This document shows positions 27,954-36,333 of a stretch of 64,000 nt of DNA, one piece after another. This DNA comes from Asanoa siamensis (GTDB lineage Bacteria > Actinomycetota > Actinomycetes > Mycobacteriales > Micromonosporaceae). The stretch is taken from assembly GCF_016862555.1 (NCBI RefSeq), contig NZ_BONE01000036.1, forward strand, positions 19,172 through 83,171, in the 5' to 3' direction. The notes under the pieces were generated by a model. It made no database searches. It had not been told where the DNA came from and was given only the letters and a program-made list of their open reading frames with translations. Positions within the stretch are counted from its first letter, which is position 1. Every line of letters starts with the position of its first letter. A program made the translations under genes and the position numbers.

Positions 27954-27985
27954 GCGGGCCGCCCCGGACCTCCGGGGCGGCCCGC
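27954..27985. terminator. Bidirectional hairpin between convergent genes
   Basis: A perfect 15-bp inverted repeat (27954-27968 and 27971-27985; arm GCGGGCCGCCCCGGA) with a 2-nt loop lies between the GT2-methyltransferase and SRPBCC gene ends. It has no T-run, as is common for terminators in high-GC actinomycetes. Confidence 0.7.
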
Positions 27986-27992
27986 CGCGCGT

Positions 27993-28469
27993 TCAGCTCC
28001 GGAACAGGGCCGCGTACCGGTCGAGGTAGAGCGGCCAGCCGTCGTCGCGCGCGATGCCGTCGCTGACCGACTCCCAACCCGGCCCGTGCCGGTCCAGGTC
28101 GCGGTGCTCGAGCTCCACCCGGGTGCGGCCCGGCGCCTCGGCGACGAACGTGACCTCGACCTCGCTGGTCAGGTCGTGGTCCGTCTCGACCTGCCAGGTG
28201 GGCCCGATGTCCCAGCTGAAGACGACCCGGTGCGGCGGCTCGTACGCGAGGATCCGCGCCCACCGGCACTCGCTCCCGTCGGCCGCCCGGTCGTAGATGT
28301 GACCGCCGACCCGCGGCTCGAGCACCGTCTCCGTGATGGGCGCCCGCAACAGGTTGTGCTCGCGCGGCTTGAAGTCACCGAACCGCTCGGTGAACACGGC
28401 GAACGCCCGCTCGACCGGTGCCTCGACGACGATCTGCCGCCGCACCACCGCGGCCGCTGCTTGTGTCAT
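27993..28469 (-). CDS. SRPBCC (AHSA1-like) domain protein
   Basis: 158 residues of the START/Bet v1-like AHSA1 fold: IVVEAPVERAFAVFTERFGDF, the VGGHIYDRAADGSE strand pair and PHRVVFSWDIGP. Many members are paired with an ArsR regulator, as here. The ATG overlaps the ArsR stop by ATGA. The ligand is unknown. Confidence 0.82.
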   Translation of the reverse strand: MTQAAAAVVRRQIVVEAPVERAFAVFTERFGDFKPREHNLLRAPITETVLEPRVGGHIYDRAADGSECRWARILAYEPPHRVVFSWDIGPTWQVETDHDLTSEVEVTFVAEAPGRTRVELEHRDLDRHGPGWESVSDGIARDDGWPLYLDRYAALFRS

Positions 28470-28771
28470 GGGTTCTCCTCCTCGGCGATCTCCTGGTAGC
28501 CGTCCAGCGCGCGGGCCCAGAACGTGTCGAGCTGGTCCCGCAGCGCGGCCACGCCGGCCGGGTTCAGGCGGTAGACCCGGCGGGTCCCCTCCGCCCGGTC
28601 GGTCACCAGGCCGGCGTCCTTGAGCACCTTGAGGTGCTGCGAGACGGCCGGGCGGCTGATCGGCAGCTCCCGGGCGAGCTCGCCGACGGCCCGCGGCCGC
28701 TCGGCCAGCGCCGTGACGATGGCGAACCGGCTGGGGTCGCCCAACGCCTCCCAGGCTTGGTAAGTGGCCAC
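28466..28771 (-). CDS. ArsR-family transcriptional regulator
   Basis: 101 residues of a winged helix: WEALGDPSRFAIVTALAERP and ISRPAVSQHLKVLKDAGLVTDRAEGTRRVYRLNP. There is no metal-site cysteine pair, so it probably senses something other than a metal. GTG 28771 begins 7 nt after a TAGCTT element, so the mRNA is probably leaderless. It is translationally coupled to the SRPBCC gene. Confidence 0.88.
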   Translation of the reverse strand: MATYQAWEALGDPSRFAIVTALAERPRAVGELARELPISRPAVSQHLKVLKDAGLVTDRAEGTRRVYRLNPAGVAALRDQLDTFWARALDGYQEIAEEENP

Positions 28772-28778
28772 GAACCGA

Positions 28779-28807
28779 AAGCTACGACTTACCGAGTCGA
28801 TCGTCAA
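28779..28807 (-). promoter_or_regulatory. Promoter and dyad of the ArsR-SRPBCC operon, embedded in the dinB stop
   Basis: TTGACG (28807-28802), a 17-bp spacer and TAGCTT (28784-28779) precede GTG 28771. The TGA stop of the upstream dinB gene (28806-28804) is part of the -35 element. The spacer contains CGACT-TACCG-AGTCG (28786-28800), a likely ArsR operator. Confidence 0.7.
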
Positions 28808-29343
28808 GCGTCGGCGGGGTCTTCGCCCACCAGGCCGTCCACGGACTCGCGGAGGAGGTCCGCGTGGCCCACGTGGCGGGCGTACTCCTCGATCATGTCC
28901 ATCAGGTGCCGGCGGAGGCTGGCCCGGCGGCCGTCCGGCCAGGCCGCGACCCCGAGGCGGTCGAGGCCGCCGTCGGCCAGCGCCTCGGCGACCAGCGCGC
29001 GGGCCCGCTCGACCGACGCCGTCCAGAGCGCCATCAGGTCCTCGGGCGAGTCGTCCGCGGCCGTGCGCCACTCCCAGTCGGGGTCCTGGTCGAAGTCGAC
29101 GGAGGCGAACGGCTCGCTCATCGGCCGGCCGAACAGCTTCCCGGCGAACGTGTGCTCCTCGACCAGGGCCAGGTGCTTGAGCAGGCCGCCCAGGGTCATC
29201 GTGGACGGGCCGAGCGTCGCCCGCAGGCCGGCGGCGTCCAGGCCGCCACACTTCCAGGCCAGGTAGCGGCGCCCGCGCTCGAGCGCGCCGAGCATGGTGT
29301 CGAGATCGTTCCCCGCCGCCGGGGGACCGGTGAGAACTGCCAT
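28804..29343 (-). CDS. DinB-family (DUF664) protein
   Basis: 179 residues of the four-helix DinB/MST fold. GLLKHLALVEEHTFA carries the first conserved histidine and MIEEYARHVGHADLLRE carries the distal pair, giving the usual three-His metal site. Members include mycothiol-dependent transferases of actinomycetes, but this function is not proven. Its stop codon forms part of the ArsR promoter. Confidence 0.8.
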   Translation of the reverse strand: MAVLTGPPAAGNDLDTMLGALERGRRYLAWKCGGLDAAGLRATLGPSTMTLGGLLKHLALVEEHTFAGKLFGRPMSEPFASVDFDQDPDWEWRTAADDSPEDLMALWTASVERARALVAEALADGGLDRLGVAAWPDGRRASLRRHLMDMIEEYARHVGHADLLRESVDGLVGEDPADA

Positions 29344-29469
29344 GCGTCCGGACGGTAGTCCCCGCCGGCGCCGGTGGCGATCCCGGCGAGCGGCTGGTCA
29401 GCGCCGCCCGGCCGGGCGGTCTAGGGTGAACCGCGAACCGCGACCGCACCGGGAGATGGGGGAGTGTCC

Positions 29470-30045
29470 ATGGCCGAGGTTGTGCTGTTCCACCACATAC
29501 ACGGGCTGACGCCGGGAGTGACCGCGTTCGCCGAGGCGCTGCGGTCGGCCGGGCACACCGTGCACACGCCCGACCTCTACGACGGCAACGTCTTCGACAC
29601 CATCGAGGACGGCCGGGCGTACGCGCGGCAGGTCGGTTTCGACACCCTGCTCGACAAGGGCGTCGCCGCCGCCGGTGAGCTGCCGGCCGACGTCGTCTAC
29701 GGCGGCTTCTCGCTCGGCGGCATGCCCGCGCAGTTGCTCGCCCAGACCCGGCCGACCCGGGGTGCCCTGCTCTTCCACACCAGCATCCCGCCCAAGGAGT
29801 TCGGCGGCCCGTGGCCGGCGGCGGTCCCGGTGCGCGTCCACGCGATGGACCACGACCCGTTCTTCGTCGGCGACGACGGCGACCTCGACGCGGCCCGCGA
29901 GATCGTGGCCGCGGCCACCGACGGCGAGCTCCACCTCTACCCGGGCGACCAGCACCTGTTCACCGACGTGAGCCTGCCGGCCTACGACGCCGAGGCGACG
30001 GCCCTCGTCCTCCGGCGGACGCTGGAGTTCCTGGCCGACAAGTGA
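29470..30045 (+). CDS. Dienelactone hydrolase family protein
   Basis: A 191-residue alpha/beta hydrolase. The nucleophile is in YGGFSLGGMPAQ, where Ser replaces the Cys of classical dienelactone hydrolases. The acid is in AMDHDPFFVGDDGD and the histidine in GDQHLF. ATG 29470 lies 5-6 nt after GGGGGAG. Its stop overlaps the next start (GTGA), so it is co-transcribed with the winged-helix protein. Confidence 0.83.
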   Translation: MAEVVLFHHIHGLTPGVTAFAEALRSAGHTVHTPDLYDGNVFDTIEDGRAYARQVGFDTLLDKGVAAAGELPADVVYGGFSLGGMPAQLLAQTRPTRGALLFHTSIPPKEFGGPWPAAVPVRVHAMDHDPFFVGDDGDLDAAREIVAAATDGELHLYPGDQHLFTDVSLPAYDAEATALVLRRTLEFLADK

Positions 30046-31190
30046 CCCCGCACCATCTCTCCACTCTGGACGCCCGCCGGATCGCGGTCCGCGCCCAGCT
30101 CCTGGACAGCGCGCGGCCGACCGCCCTGCTCGACGTGGTGCGGCACCTGACGTTGCTGCAGATCGACCCGACCGCGGCGGTCGCGCCCAGCGCCGAGCTG
30201 GTCGTGTGGAGCCGGCTCGGCCCGGCCTGGTCGCCGGCCGATCTGGCCGCCGCGTTGACGAAGCGGACGCTGGTCGAGCTGACCGCGACGATCCGGCCCG
30301 CCGAGGACATGGCGCTTCACCGCGCCGAGATGGCCGCGACTCGGGACCGGCCGCCGCCCGGTCGGCGCGGCGAGTTCGTCGCGGCCAACGACGCCTGCCG
30401 CCGCGACATCCTGGCCCGGCTGCGGGCGGAGGGGCCGCTGCCGTCGCGCGTCATCCCGGACACCTGCGTCGTGCCGTGGCGGTCGACCGGCTGGACCGAC
30501 CAGCAGAACGTCATCCGGCTGCTGGAGGCCATGTCCCTGCGCGGTGAGGTGGCGGTCGCGGGTCGGCTGGGCCGGGACCGGCTCTGGGACCTGGCGGAGC
30601 GCGTCCACCCCGACGACCCGGTGGTCCCGCTCGACGAGGCGCTGCGCCGGCGCGACGCGCGGCGGCTCGCGGCGCTGGGCATCGCCCGGGCGCGGACCAC
30701 CCAGGTCCCGATCGAGCCGTACGACGTCGGCACGGCCGGCGAACCCGCGGTGGTCGACGGCGTCAAGGGGATGTGGCGGGTCGACCCGAGGTATCTCGGC
30801 CAGCCGTTCACCGGGCGCGCCGCGCTGCTCTCGCCGTTCGACCGGCTGGTGCACGACCGGCGCCGGCTGCTGGAGCTGTTCGGCTTCGAGTACGGCCTGG
30901 AGATGTACAAGCCGGCCGCCAACCGCCGCTGGGGCTACTACGCGCTGCCGATCCTGCACGGCGACCGGCTGGTGGGGAAGCTGGACGCGACCGCGGACCG
31001 GCGGGCCGGCGTGCTCCGCGTCGACGCCGTGCACGAGGACGAGCCGTTCGGCACGGAGGTGGCGGCGGCCGTGACCGGCGAGATCAGCTCACTGGCGAGC
31101 TGGCTCGGGCTCGAGACGCGCGCCGGTCGGCTGACCTCGTGGGCGGGTGTCCCGCGGATCTCGGCGCCGCTTCGCCGGGCCCGAGCGTAG
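30042..31190 (+). CDS. Winged-helix DNA-binding domain protein (HTH_42 / YcaQ-AlkX family)
   Basis: 382 residues of the family that includes DNA-interstrand-crosslink glycosylases (YcaQ, AlkX) and uncharacterised actinobacterial paralogues. Family-like parts are LLQIDPTAAVAPSAELVVWSRLG, LLSPFDRLVHDRRRLLELFGFEYGLEMY and ILHGDRLVGKLDATADR. The QxD glycosylase motif may be represented by QID in the first part. It is coupled to the hydrolase by GTGA. A DNA-repair role is possible but unproven. Confidence 0.75.
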   Translation: MTPHHLSTLDARRIAVRAQLLDSARPTALLDVVRHLTLLQIDPTAAVAPSAELVVWSRLGPAWSPADLAAALTKRTLVELTATIRPAEDMALHRAEMAATRDRPPPGRRGEFVAANDACRRDILARLRAEGPLPSRVIPDTCVVPWRSTGWTDQQNVIRLLEAMSLRGEVAVAGRLGRDRLWDLAERVHPDDPVVPLDEALRRRDARRLAALGIARARTTQVPIEPYDVGTAGEPAVVDGVKGMWRVDPRYLGQPFTGRAALLSPFDRLVHDRRRLLELFGFEYGLEMYKPAANRRWGYYALPILHGDRLVGKLDATADRRAGVLRVDAVHEDEPFGTEVAAAVTGEISSLASWLGLETRAGRLTSWAGVPRISAPLRRARA

Positions 31191-31298
31191 GCGGCGCAAA
31201 GGATCCGCGGGACACGTGCTCGCCGGGGCGCACGGCGCGGTTGCGGACCCGCGCCGTGGCCTCGGACCAGCCACCCGGTGACCAGTGTGCGCCGGGCC

Positions 31299-31316
31299 GG
31301 TTGCAGCGGGGTTGCG
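31299..31316 (+). promoter_or_regulatory. Possible SARP operator: direct heptamer repeat with 11-bp period
   Basis: GGTTGCA (31299-31305) and GGTTGCG (31310-31316) repeat with an 11-bp period. This is the spacing of SARP/OmpR-type operators. A third GGTTGCG lies at 31239. The site is 50 bp before the SARP gene, so autoregulation is possible. Confidence 0.4.
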
Positions 31317-31365
31317 GCGTCACCGCCGGGTGCGCGAGGCTGCTCGTACACCCGGGAGGTCCACG

Positions 31366-34300
31366 CTGTTCTTCGATGCCCTGGGCCCGTTGCGGGTCCG
31401 CGACCAGGGCAGGGCGGTCCCGCTCGGCACGCCGATGCAGGTGCGCCTGCTGGCGCTGCTGCTCTGCCGCGACGGGCGGCCGGTGGCCACGGACGCTCTG
31501 CTCACCGCGCTGTGGGACGGCGCGCCGCCGCCCGCCGCGCGCAAGACGCTGCAGGTCTACGTGCATCGCCTGCGGCAGGCCCTGCGTGACCCGGCGCGGG
31601 TGCGGCACACCGGCGACGGCTACGCGATCGTCCTGCACGACGACGAGTTCGACGTCCGGCGCTTCGACGTCGCCGTCGAGCAGGCGCGGGACGCCCGGCG
31701 GGGCGGCGACCCGGCCGCCGCGGCCAAGCTGTTCCAGGAGGCGCTCGGGCTGTGGCGCGGCGACGCGTACGCGGGTGTCGTCGGCTCGCCCGTGCTGGCG
31801 GAGGCCAGCCGCCTGACCGACCTGCGTGACACCGTGCGGGAGGAGGCCGCCGGCGTCGCGCTCGACCTCGGCCGGCCCGCCGAAGCCGCCGCCGATCTCG
31901 CCGTCCTCGCCGAGGAGCACCCCTACCGGGAGTCCGTGCGGGGGCTGCTGATGCTGGCCCTGGTGCGGGCCGGCCGGCAGGCCGACGCGCTCGAGGTCTA
32001 CCGCCGCAGCCGGGCCCTGCTCGTCGACGAGCTCGGTGTGGAGCCGTCCGCCGCCCTGCGCGCGCTGCACGAGGCGATCCTGCGCGGCGACCCCCGGCTG
32101 GCCGGCATCGCCGCCGCCGACCTCGACGGGCTGGCGGCGGCCGCGGCGGCGCGGACGCGACCGACGGTGCCGACGCCCCGCCAGCTGCCGGCCGGAGCGG
32201 GCACGTCGGGTTTCACCGGTCGCGGCGCGGAGCTGGCCCGGCTCGACGGGATCCTGCGCGGCCCCGGCCCCGTCGTCGCGGTCGTCTCGGGCATCCCCGG
32301 AGTCGGCAAGACGGCGCTGGCCGTCCACTGGGGACACCGGGTCAGCGCGCGCTTCCCCGACGGCCAGCTCTACGTGGACCTGCGCGGCTACGACGACCGC
32401 CCGCCGTTGCGCCCGGCGGCCGTGCTCGCGGTCTTCCTGCGCTCCTTCGGCGTGCCGGCCGACGAGATACCGGCCGACCCCGACGAGGCCGCCGCCCGCT
32501 ACCGCAGCACCCTGGCCGACCGGCGGGTGCTCGTGGTGCTCGACAACGCCGGCCACGCCGACCAGGTGCGCCCGCTGCTGCCGGCCGGTGCGGGCTGCGT
32601 CGCGCTGGTCACCAGCCGGGACCAGCTCTCCGGGCTGGCCGTGCGGGACGGCGCCGTGCGCGTGCCGCTGGACGTGCTGCCACCGGGCGACGCCGCGGAC
32701 CTGCTGCGGGGCGCGCTCGGCGCCGGCCGGGTCGCCGCCGAGCCCGGGTCGTCGGCCCGGCTGGTCGACCTGTGCGGCCACCTGCCGCTCGCGCTGCGCA
32801 TCGCGGCGGCCCAGCTCACCGGCGGCGGGCTCGGCGACATCGGCTCGTACGTGACGGCGCTGAGCACCGACCGGCTGACCGCCCTGCAGGTGCACGGCGA
32901 CAGCCAGGCCGCGGTGCGGGCCGCCTTCGGTCTCTCGTACGCCCGCCGGTCGCCGCAGGCCCGCCGGCTGTTCCGGCTGTTCGGCCTGGTGCCGTGCGCG
33001 GACCTGACGGTGGGGGCCGCGGCGGCGCTGACGGGCGCGACCGGCCCGGCGGCGCAACGGCTGCTGACGGAACTCGCCGACGGTCACCTGATGGAGCGGC
33101 AGCGGCCGGACCGGTTCACGGCCCACGACCTGCTGCGGGTCTACGCCGCCGAACGGGCCCGCGCGGAGGAGACGGAGGCCGACCGCCGGGCCGCGCTCGA
33201 CCGGCTGCTCGACCACTACCTGCGCACCGCGCTCGCCGCGACGCGGGTGGTCAGCCCCGACGTGATCCGGCTGCCCGACCCGCCCGGGCCGGCCGCTCCC
33301 GACTTCGCCGACCTCGCCGCCGGCGTCGCCTGGCTGGAGGACGAGCGGGCCAACCTGCTCGCGCTGGTCACGCACGCCGCCACGCACGGGCCGTACCACT
33401 TCGCCTGGCAGCTCACCGATGCCCTGCGGGCCTGGCTCTACCGGCGCGTCTACCTGATCGACTCGCTGACCGCCGGCCGCGCCGCGCTCGCCGCCGCCCG
33501 GCGCTCCGGCGATCCGACCGGGCTGGCCGCGGCGTTCGTCTGCCTGGCGTTCGTGCGCTGGCAGGCGGGACGCGCGGACCCGGCGCTGCGCTACTTCAGC
33601 CGCGGCCACGCCCACGCGCGCGCCGCGGGCTGGGCCGAGGGTGAGGTCACGGCGTTGTACGGGCGGTCGATCATCCACGGCCTGCGGGGCCGGGGTCAGG
33701 ACGCGGCCGCCGACCTCGAGGCCGCGCTGACGATCAACCGTCGGGTCGGCTCGGCGCGCGGGGAGGCGCTCTGCCTCAACTCGCTCGCCGTGCTCCACTT
33801 CGAGTTCGGTGACCTCCGCGCGGCCCGCGACTACGGTGCGGCCTCGATCCGGCTCTACCGGTCCTTCGACCACGCGTCCAGCGGCGCCGTCGCGACCGGC
33901 AACCTCGCCGAGCTGAGCCACCTGCTGGGCGACAGCGAGACGGCGCTCGGGCTGTTCGCGGAGGCGCTGGCCGGGCACCGCGCCCTGGGCAACCTGGGTG
34001 CCGAGGCGTCGACGCTGGCCAGCCTGGCCATCGTGCACGCCGACCTGGGCGATCTGGCCCGCGCCGCGGCGCTGGTCGCGGCCGCCCGCGAGCGCGCCGG
34101 CGACACCCGCTACGACCGGTTGCAGGCCGACATCAGCAACGTGGCCGGCTCCGTCGACCGCCGGCTGGGCCGGCTGGCCGAGGCGAAGCGGCAGCATCGG
34201 GAGGCGTGCGAGCTGATGGCCGACCAGTCGTACCCCCGGACCGTCGCCCTGGTGGGCCTCGCCCGGGCCACGCTCGCCGCCGGCGACCACCAGGCGGCGC

Positions 34301-34476
34301 GCCGGCACGCCGGGGAGGCGCGGCGGACGACCGTCCCGGCCGGCTACCGGCTGCTCGACGCGTTCGCGCTGGACGTGCTGGCGACGGTGTGGGCCGCGAC
34401 GGACCCGGCCCGGGCGGACGCCACCCGGGCCGAGGCCGCCGCGACCTTCCGCGCGACCGGTTACGCCTGGGCCTGA
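31366..34476 (+). CDS. SARP/AfsR-type regulator: BTAD - NB-ARC - TPR
   Basis: 1036 residues. An N-terminal winged helix (about 1-90, ALGPLRVRDQG, TLQVYVHRLRQAL) is followed by the BTAD (about 95-240). Then comes an NB-ARC ATPase (about 285-560: Walker A SGIPGVGKTALAVHWG, LVVLDNAG, LPLALRIAAA). A long C-terminal TPR array follows. It is an AfsR-like activator, usually of secondary metabolism or morphology. Family alignment and GGGAGG at 31354-31359 point to CTG 31366 as the start; GTG 31285 is the canonical alternative but adds a basic 27-residue stretch unlike the family. The last 16 nt overlap the convergent oxidoreductase gene. Confidence 0.88.
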   Translation: MFFDALGPLRVRDQGRAVPLGTPMQVRLLALLLCRDGRPVATDALLTALWDGAPPPAARKTLQVYVHRLRQALRDPARVRHTGDGYAIVLHDDEFDVRRFDVAVEQARDARRGGDPAAAAKLFQEALGLWRGDAYAGVVGSPVLAEASRLTDLRDTVREEAAGVALDLGRPAEAAADLAVLAEEHPYRESVRGLLMLALVRAGRQADALEVYRRSRALLVDELGVEPSAALRALHEAILRGDPRLAGIAAADLDGLAAAAAARTRPTVPTPRQLPAGAGTSGFTGRGAELARLDGILRGPGPVVAVVSGIPGVGKTALAVHWGHRVSARFPDGQLYVDLRGYDDRPPLRPAAVLAVFLRSFGVPADEIPADPDEAAARYRSTLADRRVLVVLDNAGHADQVRPLLPAGAGCVALVTSRDQLSGLAVRDGAVRVPLDVLPPGDAADLLRGALGAGRVAAEPGSSARLVDLCGHLPLALRIAAAQLTGGGLGDIGSYVTALSTDRLTALQVHGDSQAAVRAAFGLSYARRSPQARRLFRLFGLVPCADLTVGAAAALTGATGPAAQRLLTELADGHLMERQRPDRFTAHDLLRVYAAERARAEETEADRRAALDRLLDHYLRTALAATRVVSPDVIRLPDPPGPAAPDFADLAAGVAWLEDERANLLALVTHAATHGPYHFAWQLTDALRAWLYRRVYLIDSLTAGRAALAAARRSGDPTGLAAAFVCLAFVRWQAGRADPALRYFSRGHAHARAAGWAEGEVTALYGRSIIHGLRGRGQDAAADLEAALTINRRVGSARGEALCLNSLAVLHFEFGDLRAARDYGAASIRLYRSFDHASSGAVATGNLAELSHLLGDSETALGLFAEALAGHRALGNLGAEASTLASLAIVHADLGDLARAAALVAAARERAGDTRYDRLQADISNVAGSVDRRLGRLAEAKRQHREACELMADQSYPRTVALVGLARATLAAGDHQAARRHAGEARRTTVPAGYRLLDAFALDVLATVWAATDPARADATRAEAAATFRATGYAWA

Positions 34477-35567
34477 GCGTCGAACAGCGCCGCCCACGGC
34501 TCGACCAGCATCGTCCTGCCCTTCAGGCCCGCGATCAGCTCCGCGCCGGCGATGCCCTCGACCCACGGGAGCTGGCCCGCCCCGCCGTCCGGGCCGAGCG
34601 GCACCGCGATGACGATCGGCTGGCGCGTGTAGGCCGCCTGCTCGCCCGTGCCGGTGATCGCCGCGCGGAGGTTCGCCGCGACCAGTTCCGCCTGCGCGAC
34701 CGCGGTGCCGATGCCGTCGCGGTCGGCGTCCGTGAGGTCGCCGACGGCGTAGACCCCGTCGGCCCCGTCGACCCGGAGGTGGGCGTCGACCCGCAGGTAG
34801 CCGTCGTCCCGGCGGGCGGCCGCCAGCGTGCCGCGCAGGAAGCCGGACGCCGGGCTGACGCCGAACGCCTGGTACCAGACGTCGGCCGTCAGCTCCTCGC
34901 CGGATTCCGTGGTCACCACGACGTCACCCCGGGCGGTCGGTGGCGCCGCCGGGAGCGTACGCACGGGGCTGTTGAGCCTGACCTCGACGCCGAGCTTGTC
35001 GAGCTGGCGCCGCAGCTCGTCGCGGAGGCCCTGGTCGAACGGCCCGGGCATGACGTCGTCTCCGGCGCTGACGATGGTGACCGTCTTGTCCGGGTGGAAC
35101 GCCTTGATCTCGCCGGCCAGCTCCAGCCCGGCCGGCCCGGCCCCGACGACCAGCACGCGGTCGGAGTCGAGCAGTGCCTCGTGGGCCAGGCGGACCTTGG
35201 CCCGCGCGGTCGCGGCGTCGGGCTCGTCGACCTTGGCCGGGAACGGGTAGCCGGTCCCGGTGGCCAGCACGAGGTGGTCCGGCTCCAGGACCTGCCCGGA
35301 GGCGAGCGTCACCCGCCGGCCGTCGACGGCGACGGCCCGGTCGCGGACGAACCGGCCCCGGTGCAGCAGGCGGTCGTACGGCAGGAAGATCCGCTCGAGC
35401 CACTCCGGCTCGACCAGGGCCCGCCAGGCGGCGCTGTTGTGCGTGAAGGCGTCGCCGGGTGCGACGAGCGTCACGTCGGCGACGTCGTCGAGGGCCTTCG
35501 CGACCTTGATCCCGGCGTACCCGCCGCCCAGGACGAGGACGGTCGGGCGGTTATCGGTGCTGCTCAC
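34461..35567 (-). CDS. NDH-2-like FAD-dependent NAD(P)H:quinone oxidoreductase
   Basis: A 368-residue two-dinucleotide-fold flavoprotein. FAD binding is in VLVLGGGYAGIKVAKAL (about 10-26), NAD(P)H binding in VLVVGAGPAGLELAGEI (about 140-156), and the second FAD motif in DGVYAVGDLTD. It resembles AIFM2/NDH-2 enzymes that reduce quinones. GTG 35567 follows GGAGAAAG. It is divergent from a TetR regulator with two dyads in between, so it is the probable target of that repressor. Confidence 0.85.
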   Translation of the reverse strand: MSSTDNRPTVLVLGGGYAGIKVAKALDDVADVTLVAPGDAFTHNSAAWRALVEPEWLERIFLPYDRLLHRGRFVRDRAVAVDGRRVTLASGQVLEPDHLVLATGTGYPFPAKVDEPDAATARAKVRLAHEALLDSDRVLVVGAGPAGLELAGEIKAFHPDKTVTIVSAGDDVMPGPFDQGLRDELRRQLDKLGVEVRLNSPVRTLPAAPPTARGDVVVTTESGEELTADVWYQAFGVSPASGFLRGTLAAARRDDGYLRVDAHLRVDGADGVYAVGDLTDADRDGIGTAVAQAELVAANLRAAITGTGEQAAYTRQPIVIAVPLGPDGGAGQLPWVEGIAGAELIAGLKGRTMLVEPWAALFDAQAQA

Positions 35568-35592
35568 AGTGCTTTCTCCTCGATTTCTTTAG

Positions 35593-35640
35593 CGGAGACA
35601 CATCTCCGGTACGAGGAGTTATAACGGAGAGGTGTCTCCG
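35593..35640. promoter_or_regulatory. Twin TetR operators between the oxidoreductase and tetR genes
   Basis: CGGAGACACATCTCCG (35593-35608) and CGGAGAGGTGTCTCCG (35625-35640) share perfect CGGAGA/TCTCCG arms with 4-nt centres. Each is followed by GTA. The centres are 32 bp apart, about three helical turns. A TATAAC element on the minus strand lies between them. Confidence 0.85.
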
Positions 35641-35664
35641 GTATTCCCGCTTATCCTGGAGCGC

Positions 35665-36333
35665 GTGCGAGACGAGAGGCGGGCCACACCGCGGCGCGAG
35701 CGCAGCGACAGCGTCCGCAACCGGGAACGGCTGCTGTCGGCCGCCCGGGAGCTGTTCGCCGCCGAGGGCCTGCAGGCCCCGCTCGACCGGATCGCGACCG
35801 CGGCCGGGGTCGGCCCGGGCACCCTCTACCGGCACTTCCCGACCCGGTCGGCGCTCTGGGAGGCGGTCCTCGAGGAGCCGCTGCTGGCCCAGCTCGCCCT
35901 GGTCGACCGGGCGCTGGCCGACCCCGACCGGTGGGCCGGGGTGGCCGGCTACATCCTCGAGACGTGCGCGCTGGAGGCGGAGCGGGGCGGCTACCTCAAC
36001 CTGATGACGACGCGCTTCGACGACGCGCCGCGGCTGCTGGAGATCCGCACCCGGATCCAGCGCCGGATCGTCGAGCTGTTCAGCCGGGCCCGGGCGGAAG
36101 GTGCCATCCGCCCGGACTTCACGACTGAGGACCTGCTCTTCATCACGCTCTCGAACAGCCGCGTCGCCGAGGTCACCCGCGACGTGGCCCCGCGCGCCTG
36201 GCGCCGCAACGCGCAGCTGTTCCTCGACAGCCTGCGCCCGGAGCGGGCCCACCCCCTGACGGAGCCGCCGCTGAAGCCCAGCGACGTCGCCCGCACGATG
36301 ATGACCCGCCCCACCGCGCGCCGGCCGGACTAG
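35665..36333 (+). CDS. TetR/AcrR-family repressor
   Basis: 222 residues. The N-terminal HTH is RNRERLLSAARELFAAEGL...LDRIATAAGVGPGTLYRHFPTRSALWEAV; the C-terminal ligand domain is helical. GTG 35665 follows TATCCT by 7 nt (leaderless type). An in-frame GTG at 35632 lies inside the operator and is rejected. It likely represses the divergent flavoprotein and itself. Confidence 0.85.
   Translation: MRDERRATPRRERSDSVRNRERLLSAARELFAAEGLQAPLDRIATAAGVGPGTLYRHFPTRSALWEAVLEEPLLAQLALVDRALADPDRWAGVAGYILETCALEAERGGYLNLMTTRFDDAPRLLEIRTRIQRRIVELFSRARAEGAIRPDFTTEDLLFITLSNSRVAEVTRDVAPRAWRRNAQLFLDSLRPERAHPLTEPPLKPSDVARTMMTRPTARRPD

Noticed and set aside
31084..34566. A long minus-strand open frame opposite the SARP gene
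   Set aside because: The plus strand shows clear BTAD, NB-ARC and TPR motifs; the minus-strand translation is low-complexity Arg/Gly/Gln.
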